From Streptomyces genisteinicus (GTDB lineage Bacteria > Actinomycetota > Actinomycetes > Streptomycetales > Streptomycetaceae), in NCBI RefSeq assembly GCF_014489615.1, contig NZ_CP060825.1:124001-188000 (forward strand): DNA of 64,000 nt. The letters run 5' to 3'. A program made the translations under genes and the position numbers. Positions 57,618-64,000 of this stretch are shown piece after piece; within the stretch, counting starts at the first letter, position 1; each line of letters begins with the position of its first letter. The notes below the pieces were generated by a model that was not told the origin of the DNA, searched no databases, and saw only the letters and a list, made by a program, of their open reading frames with translations.

Positions 57618-59663
57618 ATGACCTCCGCCCTCCATCCCGAAGCCGCTTCGCTGCTCGCCCGGTCGCATCGGCTCGGCGCCGATCCCCGGAACACCAACTA
57701 CGCCGGTGGCAACACCTCCGCGAAGGGCACCGGCACCGACCCGGTGACCGGCGGTGGGGTGGAGCTGATGTGGGTGAAGGGCTCCGGCGGCGACCTCGGC
57801 ACGCTGACCGAGGGCGGGCTGGCGGCGCTGCGCCTGGACCGGCTGCGGGCGCTGGAGGGCGTCTACCCGGGTGTGGAGCGCGAGGACGAGATGGTCGCCG
57901 CGTTCGACTACTGCCTGCACGGCAAGGGCGGCGCCGCGCCGTCGATCGACACCGCGATGCACGGTCTGGTCGACGCGGCCCATGTCGACCACCTCCACCC
58001 CGACTCCGGTATCGCGCTCGCGTGCGCGGCGGACGGCGAGAAGCTGACCGCCGAGTGCTTCGGCGACACCGTGGTGTGGGTGCCCTGGCGCAGGCCCGGT
58101 TTCCAGCTCGGGCTGGACATCGCGGCGGTGAAGGCGGCCCACCCACGGGCGATCGGCTGCGTGCTGGGCGGTCACGGCATCACCGCCTGGGGCGACACGA
58201 GCGAGGAGTGCGAGGCCAACTCGCTGCACATCATCCGCACCGCTGAATCCTTCCTCGCCGAGCGCGGCCGCCCCGAGCCGTTCGGCCCACTCCTGGACGG
58301 CTACCGGCCGCTGCCCGAGACGGAGCGCCGCAAGCGCGCCGCAGCGCTCGCCCCGCACATCCGCGCCCTCGCCTCCAAGGACCGGCCGCAGGTCGGTCAC
58401 TTCGACGACTCGGACGCGGTGCTGGACTTCACCGCCCGCGCCGAGCACCCCCGCCTCGCCGCGCTCGGCACCTCCTGCCCCGACCACTTTCTGCGCACCA
58501 AGGTCCGCCCGCTCGTCCTCGACCTGGCCCCCACCGCCCCGCTGGACGAGGCCGTCGCCCGGCTCGCCGAGCTGCACACCGCCTACCGGCAGGAGTACGC
58601 CGCCTACTACCAGCGGCACGCCGCACCCGACTCGCCCGCGATGCGCGGCGCCGACCCGGCGATCGTCCTCGTGCCCGGGGTGGGCATGTTCTCCTTCGGC
58701 AAGGACAAGCAGACCGCCCGGGTGGCGGGCGAGTTCTACCTCAACGCGATCAACGTCATGCGCGGCGCCGAGGCCGTCTCCAGCTATGCGCCGATCGAGG
58801 AGTCGGAGAAGTTCCGCATCGAGTACTGGGCGCTGGAGGAGGCCAAGCTCCAGCGGATGCCGAAGCCCAAGCCGCTCGCCACCCGGATCGCGCTCGTCAC
58901 CGGCGCCGGCTCCGGCATCGGGAAGGCGATCGCCCACCGGCTCGCGGCCGAGGGCGCCTGCGTCGTCGTCGCCGACCTGAACGCCGAGAACGCCGCCGCC
59001 GTCGCCGCCGAGCTGGGCGGCCCCGACACCGCCGTGCCGGTGACGGTCGACGTCACCTCCGAGGAGCAGATCACCGCCGCGTTCGACGCCGCCGTACTCG
59101 CCTTCGGCGGCGTGGACCTGGTCGTCAACAACGCCGGGATCTCGATCTCCAAGCCGCTGCTGGAGACCACCGCCCGTGACTGGGACCTCCAGCACGACAT
59201 CATGGCCCGCGGCTCGTTCCTCGTCTCCCGCGAGGCCGCCCGGCTGATGGCCGCGCAGCAGCTCGGCGGCGACATCGTCTACATCGCCTCCAAGAACGCC
59301 GTCTTCGCCGGCCCGAACAACATCGCCTACTCCGCCACCAAGGCCGACCAGGCCCACCAGGTCCGCCTCCTCGCCGCCGAACTCGGCGCACACGGCATCC
59401 GCGTCAACGGCGTCAACCCCGACGGCGTCGTCCGCGGCTCCGGCATCTTCGCCGCCGGCTGGGGCGCCCAACGCGCCGCCACCTACGGCATCGAGGAGGA
59501 CGAGCTCGGCGAGTTCTACGCCCAGCGCACCCTCCTCAAGCGCGAAGTCCTGCCCGAACACGTCGCGAACGCCGTCTTCGCCCTCACCGGCGGCGACCTC
59601 ACCCACACCACCGGACTCCACATCCCCGTCGACGCCGGCGTCGCCGCCGCCTTCCTGCGCTGA
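57618..59663 (+). CDS. rhaD: Bifunctional rhamnulose-1-phosphate aldolase / lactaldehyde dehydrogenase
   Basis: A 681-aa fusion. Residues about 1-410 are a class II aldolase (NYAGGNTSAKG near 28, the metal site HVDHLHPDSGIA near 116, GGHGITAWG near 187), expected to split L-rhamnulose-1-phosphate into dihydroxyacetone phosphate and L-lactaldehyde. Residues about 425-680 are an SDR domain with an intact cofactor motif (VTGAGSGIG) and catalytic YSATK, expected to oxidise the lactaldehyde. This two-domain form is normal for Streptomyces rhamnose clusters and channels the reactive aldehyde. It follows rhaI by 95 bases and is followed by a large hairpin. Confidence 0.93.
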   Translation: MTSALHPEAASLLARSHRLGADPRNTNYAGGNTSAKGTGTDPVTGGGVELMWVKGSGGDLGTLTEGGLAALRLDRLRALEGVYPGVEREDEMVAAFDYCLHGKGGAAPSIDTAMHGLVDAAHVDHLHPDSGIALACAADGEKLTAECFGDTVVWVPWRRPGFQLGLDIAAVKAAHPRAIGCVLGGHGITAWGDTSEECEANSLHIIRTAESFLAERGRPEPFGPLLDGYRPLPETERRKRAAALAPHIRALASKDRPQVGHFDDSDAVLDFTARAEHPRLAALGTSCPDHFLRTKVRPLVLDLAPTAPLDEAVARLAELHTAYRQEYAAYYQRHAAPDSPAMRGADPAIVLVPGVGMFSFGKDKQTARVAGEFYLNAINVMRGAEAVSSYAPIEESEKFRIEYWALEEAKLQRMPKPKPLATRIALVTGAGSGIGKAIAHRLAAEGACVVVADLNAENAAAVAAELGGPDTAVPVTVDVTSEEQITAAFDAAVLAFGGVDLVVNNAGISISKPLLETTARDWDLQHDIMARGSFLVSREAARLMAAQQLGGDIVYIASKNAVFAGPNNIAYSATKADQAHQVRLLAAELGAHGIRVNGVNPDGVVRGSGIFAAGWGAQRAATYGIEEDELGEFYAQRTLLKREVLPEHVANAVFALTGGDLTHTTGLHIPVDAGVAAAFLR

Positions 59664-59684
59664 CACCCACAGACGCCTGCCGCG

Positions 59685-59731
59685 CGGACAGGCGGCGGGA
59701 GGCGACCGGGACACCGACCGCCGCCTGTCCG
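59685..59731. terminator. Intergenic hairpin between rhaD and rhaB
   Basis: A perfect 14-bp stem (59685-59698 with 59718-59731) around a 19-base loop, 21 bases after the rhaD stop. It could terminate, attenuate or stabilise the 3' end of the rhaI-rhaD message. The remaining bases to 59884 hold no gene. Confidence 0.6.
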
Positions 59732-59884
59732 GGGCCGCCCGGTCCCGCACGCGGGGCAGCCCTCCCCCTTGCCCGGGCGTCCGCTGCCCCGCGGGCGCCG
59801 GGGACACACCGGGGATCGGGGCACCTCTCCCCCGCCGCGACGCGGCCCCCGATCCCCCTGCCTGCCCTCACCCTGCGAGGACCG

Positions 59885-61366
59885 ATGCCCACCACCCCCC
59901 GTACCTTCGCCGCCGTCGACCTGGGCGCCTCCAGCGGACGGGTGATGCTCGGCAGGGTCGGGCCCGGCACCCTGGACCTCACCGAGGTGCACCGCTTCCC
60001 CAACCGGCCCGTGACGGTGGGCGGAACGCTCCACTGGGACGTTCTCGCCCTGTACCGGGGTGTGCTCGACGGGTTGCGCGCGGCGGGACGGACGGCCGGC
60101 GGGCGCCTCGACGGGATCGGGGTGGACGGCTGGGCGGTCGACTACGGTCTGCTGGACGCCACCGGGTCGCTGCTGGGCAACCCCGTGCACTACCGGGACG
60201 CGCGGACCGAGGGCGCCGCCGAGGCGGTGCACGCCGTGCTCCCGGCGGACCGCCTGTACGCCGAGACCGGCCTCCAGCACCTCCCGTTCAACACCGTCTT
60301 CCAGCTGACCGCCGCCCGGGGCACCCCGCAACTCGCCGCCGCCGAGCGGCTGCTGATGATCCCCGACCTCGTCTCGTACTGGCTCACCGGCGTCCAGGGG
60401 ACCGAGATCACCAACGCGTCCACCACCCAGCTCGTCGACCCCCGCACCCGCGACTGGTCTCCGGAGGTGGCCCGCCGCACCGGAATCGACCTCTCGCTCT
60501 TCCCCGCCCTGCGCGGCCCCGGCGACCCGGCCGGCGAGCTGCTGCCCGAGGTGCTGGCGGAGACCGGTCTGACCGGCCCCGTCCCGGTGACGGCCGTCGG
60601 CTCGCACGACACCGCCTCCGCCGTCGTCGGCGTGCCGGCGGCCGGGGACGACTTCGCCTACATCGCCACCGGCACCTGGTCCCTGGTCGGCCGGGAACTC
60701 GACGCGCCCGTCCTCACCGAGGCCTCCCGGCGGGCCAACTTCACCAACGAACTCGGCGTCGACGGCACCGTCCGCCACCTGCGCAACGTGATGGGCCTGT
60801 GGCTCCTCCAGGAATGCATGCGCACATGGGCCGACCGGGGCGATCCCAAGGACCTCGGTCCGCTGCTCGCGGCGGCCGCGGAGCTGCCGCCGCTGCGGAG
60901 CGTCGTCGACGCGGGCGACCCCGCGTTCATCCCACCGGGCGACATGCCCCGGCGCATCGCCGACGCGTGCCTCGCCACCGGGCAGCCCGCCCCGCGCACC
61001 GCCGCCGAGTTCACCCGCTGCGTGCTCGACTCCCTGGCGCTCGCCCACCGCGAGGCCGTGGCGCAGGCCCGGGACCTCTCCGGCAAGGAGGTGACGACCG
61101 TGCACATCGTGGGCGGCGGGGCGCGCAACGCGCTGCTGTGCCAGCTGACCGCCGACGCGTGCGGGCTGCCCGTCGTCGCCGGTCCCGCCGAGGCCGCGGC
61201 CCTGGGCAACGTCCTGGTGCAGGCGCGGGCGGCCGGTGCGCTGGACGGCTCGCTCGCCGGCCTGCGGGCTCTGCTGCGGTCCACACAGCGGCTGGACCAC
61301 TACACGGCCCGCCCCGGCGCCGCCGCCTGGGACGACGCCGCCGCCCGGATCGGACGCGCGCGGTGA
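59885..61366 (+). CDS. rhaB: Rhamnulokinase
   Basis: A 493-aa FGGY-family sugar kinase that phosphorylates L-rhamnulose. The first phosphate motif is AAVDLGASSGRVMLGRV (about 10-26), the substrate region is GIGVDGWAVDYGLLD (about 77-91), and the second-domain nucleotide motifs are FAYIATGTWSLVG (about 257-269) and VHIVGGGARNALLCQLTADA (about 407-426). The length is typical. The starting ATG at 59885 follows GCGAGGACCG. It completes the rhamnose pathway with rhaI and rhaD, though a hairpin separates it from rhaD. Confidence 0.93.
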   Translation: MPTTPRTFAAVDLGASSGRVMLGRVGPGTLDLTEVHRFPNRPVTVGGTLHWDVLALYRGVLDGLRAAGRTAGGRLDGIGVDGWAVDYGLLDATGSLLGNPVHYRDARTEGAAEAVHAVLPADRLYAETGLQHLPFNTVFQLTAARGTPQLAAAERLLMIPDLVSYWLTGVQGTEITNASTTQLVDPRTRDWSPEVARRTGIDLSLFPALRGPGDPAGELLPEVLAETGLTGPVPVTAVGSHDTASAVVGVPAAGDDFAYIATGTWSLVGRELDAPVLTEASRRANFTNELGVDGTVRHLRNVMGLWLLQECMRTWADRGDPKDLGPLLAAAAELPPLRSVVDAGDPAFIPPGDMPRRIADACLATGQPAPRTAAEFTRCVLDSLALAHREAVAQARDLSGKEVTTVHIVGGGARNALLCQLTADACGLPVVAGPAEAAALGNVLVQARAAGALDGSLAGLRALLRSTQRLDHYTARPGAAAWDDAAARIGRAR

Positions 61367-61599
61367 GCGGGCAGGCGCCGGCGTCCCGGCAGCCTCCGGG
61401 CGGCCCCGCGCGACCGCCCCTGCGGCGGCCGCCGTGCCGCCGACGCGCCCGGCCACTACCGGATCCGCGCTCCGACGGGCCATGATCGACGGCACGTACG
61501 CACTCCGCGCCCCGCGCGCCGTCCCGGACCGGGACGGGTGGCTCCGCGGGACGCGGTGGGTACGTGCAGCACAGGGCACGCGCGAGGAGGAGAACGTCA

Positions 61600-62334
61600 G
61601 TGGACGCCGGCGACGACGGACGACAGCAGCTGGACACGGTCAGCATCCTCAACGCGAGGCATACGCTCCTCGGATACCTCGGCCGGGCCGGTCTGTTCCC
61701 CGGTGACGCGGAGGAACTGGTCCGTCTCGTCGAGGCGGGCGCCGTCGCGCTGGCGCACGAGGAGATCGGCGCCCTCGCCCGGGAGGCGCCGGAGGGCGGG
61801 GGCGACCTCTACACGAGCGGCTGGCTCGACGGGGCCGGTGCCGTCGCCGGCGGGCTCGGGGACACCGCCGCGCGCGCCCTGCGCCTGGCGGTCGCCGCCG
61901 ACGCGTCGCCCTCCGCCGGGGACGCCCGTCCTCCGGTGCGCACGACGGAGGTCGAACGGGCGCGGGTGGCGATCGGGCCGCTCTACCTCTCGTTCACCGA
62001 GGTCTCCGATCTCGATCCCGAGGTCTCCGAGCAGGTGCTCGTCGCCGTGCTCGCCACCATGGGCGCCCGGCAGCGGGCGGGATACGCGGGCCGGCTCACG
62101 GAGTTCACCGAGGAGCACCGCCCCCGCCTGGAGCGGCTGTACGCCCGCTACGGGCCGGGCAGTCCGACCGCCATCCACGGCCGCTACTCCCTGCTCCACT
62201 CCCCCACCAGCATCGCCGTCCTGGAACGCCTCACCGCCGCACCGGCCTGCCTGGAGTCCGAGTGGGACGCCGGGGAACTGCCGCCCGCGTGGCTGGAGGG
62301 GCTCAGGAGGGGATGGGCCGAGGCGGGCGTGTAA
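61600..62334 (+). CDS. Conserved hypothetical protein
   Basis: A 244-aa acidic, helical, soluble protein. It begins VDAGDDGRQQLDTVSILNARHTLLGYL and contains two segments of similar character (LVRLVEAGAVALAHEEIGALA; LVAVLATMGARQRAGYAGRLTEFTEEH). I know no family function. GTG at 61600 is supported by GAGGAGGAG about eight bases upstream. Composition is normal for the region. It stands between the rhamnose operon and a convergent DUF4032 gene. Confidence 0.65.
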   Translation: MDAGDDGRQQLDTVSILNARHTLLGYLGRAGLFPGDAEELVRLVEAGAVALAHEEIGALAREAPEGGGDLYTSGWLDGAGAVAGGLGDTAARALRLAVAADASPSAGDARPPVRTTEVERARVAIGPLYLSFTEVSDLDPEVSEQVLVAVLATMGARQRAGYAGRLTEFTEEHRPRLERLYARYGPGSPTAIHGRYSLLHSPTSIAVLERLTAAPACLESEWDAGELPPAWLEGLRRGWAEAGV

Positions 62335-62390
62335 AGGGGGCACCCCGGGGGTGCGGCCGGGGGTGCGGGGCCGGCCGCGGCGCCCGGCGG

Positions 62391-63653
62391 CTACGCCCCG
62401 CCGCCGGTCTCCTCGTCGCCGCCGCCCTCCTCGGCGAACCGCCCGTCCGACTCCTTCGCCAGGACGGCGGCGACGAAGTCGTCGACGGCCGCCTCGAGTC
62501 CGATGTCCTGGTGGGTCCGCTCGCAGAGGGACCAACGGTGCTCCAGCAGCTGGTGGTAGAGCTCGGCCGGGTCGAGGGGGCCCCGGCAGCGCGGGGGCAC
62601 CGCCCGGACGGTGGGGCGGAAGACCTCGCGGACCCAGCGGTGCCCCAGGACCTCCGGGCGGGCGCCGAGCGGGTCGCCGGGGGCGTAGTCGTCCTGGGTG
62701 GCCATCCAGCTCTCCAGGTCGGCCAGGAGCCGGCGGGCCTGGTTCTCCTCCGTGTCGAGCCCGGTGAGCCGCAGCAGCTGGCGCTGGTGGTGGCCGGCGT
62801 CGACGACCTTGGGGACGAAGGTGACCGTGTCGCCCTCGGGCGAGGTGGCGATCTGCATCTCGGCCACGTCGAAGCCCAGGTCGTTGAGGCGCCGCACCCT
62901 GCGCTCGATGTAGTGGTACTTGCCTGCCGGGTAGACCGAGGTGCGGGTCAGCTCCGTCCACAGCTCGTGGTATCGGCGGCAGATCTCGGTGCCGAAGGCG
63001 ATGGGGTCCACGGACGGGTGGAGCGCGCCGGCCGCTTCGAGGTCGAGCATCTCGCCGCTGATGTTGACCCGCGCCAGGTCGATGTCGTACTCGCGCTGGC
63101 CGGTGCTGAGCCGGGCGTGGGTCTCACCGGTCTCGGCGTCGACGAGATAGGCGGCGTAGGCCCCGGCGTCCCGGCGGAAGAGGGTGTTGGAGAGCGAGCA
63201 GTCGCCCCAGGCGAAGCCGACCAGGTGCAGCCGGACCAGCAGCACGGCGAGGGCGTCCATCAGCCGGTGGACCGTGGCGGGCCGCATGGTGGTCTCGAAC
63301 ATGGAGCGGTAGGGCAGGGAGCCGCCGAGGTGACGGGTGATGAGCACGGGTTCCAGGGGCTCGCCGCCCGGTCCGGTGCGGCCGGTCACGACCGCGAGCG
63401 GGTCGACCGCGGGTATGCCGAGCCGGTGGAGGTCGCGCAGGAGCTCGTACTCCCGCACCGCGGGGCGTTCGGCGAGCTCCTTGACGGCCACGATCTCCGT
63501 GCCGGCCGCCGCGTAGCGGACCACGTGGCGGGAGATGCCGCGCGGCAGGTCCACCAGGTGCTGCTCGGGCCACTCCTCCAGCGGTGCGTGCCAGGGGAGT
63601 TCGAGGAGCAGGGCGGGGTGTTCGGGGTTGGTGGCGGTGAACTGGAGGGCCAT
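62391..63653 (-). CDS. DUF4032 protein with kinase-like fold
   Basis: A 420-aa protein. The N-terminal region (about 1-220) looks like a lipopolysaccharide-kinase/RIO-type fold: IVAVKELAERPAVREYELLRDL gives the ATP-site Lys/Glu pair and FAWGDCSLSNTLF the catalytic loop. The C-terminal region (about 225-400) is the DUF4032 signature area (SVYPAGKYHYIERRVRRLNDLGFDVAEM, ELYHQLLEHRWSLCERTHQDIG). The acidic Gly-rich tail is not conserved. No substrate is known. The ATG at 63653 begins MALQFTATNPEHP; the frame is open upstream but low-complexity. Confidence 0.85.
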   Translation of the reverse strand: MALQFTATNPEHPALLLELPWHAPLEEWPEQHLVDLPRGISRHVVRYAAAGTEIVAVKELAERPAVREYELLRDLHRLGIPAVDPLAVVTGRTGPGGEPLEPVLITRHLGGSLPYRSMFETTMRPATVHRLMDALAVLLVRLHLVGFAWGDCSLSNTLFRRDAGAYAAYLVDAETGETHARLSTGQREYDIDLARVNISGEMLDLEAAGALHPSVDPIAFGTEICRRYHELWTELTRTSVYPAGKYHYIERRVRRLNDLGFDVAEMQIATSPEGDTVTFVPKVVDAGHHQRQLLRLTGLDTEENQARRLLADLESWMATQDDYAPGDPLGARPEVLGHRWVREVFRPTVRAVPPRCRGPLDPAELYHQLLEHRWSLCERTHQDIGLEAAVDDFVAAVLAKESDGRFAEEGGGDEETGGGA

Positions 63654-63870
63654 CGGTTCCTCGCTGGTGGCAGGGGCGGCGACTGCGGCTGCGGGTGTCC
63701 CGGCCGGCGGGGCGTCCGCGGCGCGGGGTGCACGCATCGTCGCGTGCCGGCCCGGCGGCGCGCGGGCGCGGGGCCGGCGGACGGTTCCGGACGGCCCCGG
63801 CGGCGGGCGCCGCGGGTGGGACGCAAGCATCCCATGCCGGCGCCCCGGCTCCGGGCGGCCCCCGCCCGCC

Positions 63871-64000
63871 TCAGTCCGGGAGGCGCAGGCCGGTGCAGCC
63901 GTGCTGCTTCGCCGCGCGTTCGGCGAACGCGGCGAGCGCGGCGCGGGCGAAGGCGTCGTCGCCCTCGCCGGCCGGGGACGCGGGGTCGAGGGTGAAGCGT
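63871..64000 (-). CDS. 3' end of a gene running off the window
   Basis: The last 42 codons and stop of a minus-strand gene. The visible protein ends DPASPAGEGDDAFARAALAAFAERAAKQHGCTGLRLPD-stop in pieces: an acidic loop, a helix rich in Ala and Arg, and a short strand. Codon bias supports real coding. Too little remains to name a family. Confidence 0.6.
   Translation of the reverse strand, partial: RFTLDPASPAGEGDDAFARAALAAFAERAAKQHGCTGLRLPD

Overview
The window is high-GC actinobacterial chromosome, almost certainly Streptomyces. Evidence: strong G/C third-position bias, many GTG starts, long spurious opposite-strand ORFs, SARP/AfsR-type regulation, a mycothiol-dependent-type enzyme, a carotenoid crtY-crtT pair and secreted ricin-B-lectin enzymes. 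I recognise no rRNA, tRNA, CRISPR array, prophage or intact insertion sequence. All calls come from reading the sequence; no database search was run.

Layout. 0.1-2.8 kb (minus): XRE-cupin regulator and the crtT/crtY carotenoid pair. 3.2-5.5 kb (minus): two secreted proteins and a small conserved protein. 5.5-6.4 kb: a GDT1-type Mn2+ exporter gene behind a yybP-ykoY-type manganese riboswitch and followed by a perfect 54-bp palindromic terminator. 6.5-15.7 kb (plus): amidohydrolase, three uncharacterised proteins, a phosphotransferase, a GT39-like membrane glycosyltransferase, an alpha/beta hydrolase-TetR operon with a palindromic operator in its promoter, and a DinB/MPI-type protein. 15.8-24.1 kb: lipoprotein, CaCA cation antiporter, a large AfsR-like regulator, a degenerate SDR and an MFS exporter, closed by a hairpin with a duplicated arm.

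24.4-40.5 kb is the most interesting part: a compact gene cluster built around an amino-group carrier protein (LysW type). Two unusual regulators (an IS701-transposase-like protein and an aspartate-less OmpR-type response regulator) precede a divergent Asp/Glu-racemase-superfamily gene. Then follow a homocitrate-synthase-like enzyme, LysW/LysX/LysY/LysZ homologues, a class I glutamine-amidotransferase-fold enzyme, a Glu/Leu dehydrogenase-type enzyme, an acyl-AMP ligase with a Gly-Asn-Gly-Pro repeat leader, a PLP aminotransferase, a fumarylacetoacetase-fold protein and two flavin-dependent (LLM) monooxygenases. The carrier protein ends in Gln where characterised LysW proteins end in the Glu that holds the cargo, and no LysK-type release peptidase is present. 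I infer an undescribed amino-acid-derived metabolite pathway.

40.6-48.6 kb: small hypothetical, two secreted multidomain carbohydrate enzymes (ThuA/DUF1080/ricin and PQQ-type sugar dehydrogenase/PKD/CBM/ricin) sharing a nearly identical 390-bp lectin segment, a GlxA-type AraC regulator divergent from a saccharopine-dehydrogenase-like enzyme, and a DUF1737 protein. 48.6-50.0 kb: a truncated alanyl-tRNA-synthetase paralogue preceded by an Ala-rich mini-ORF and a strong hairpin that together resemble an attenuator. 50.1-61.4 kb: a complete L-rhamnose regulon, with LacI regulator, RhaTPQS ABC importer, and divergent rhaI, rhaD-dehydrogenase fusion and rhaB, with promoters and matching operators visible. 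61.6-64.0 kb: a hypothetical, a DUF4032 kinase-fold protein and the 3' end of one more gene.
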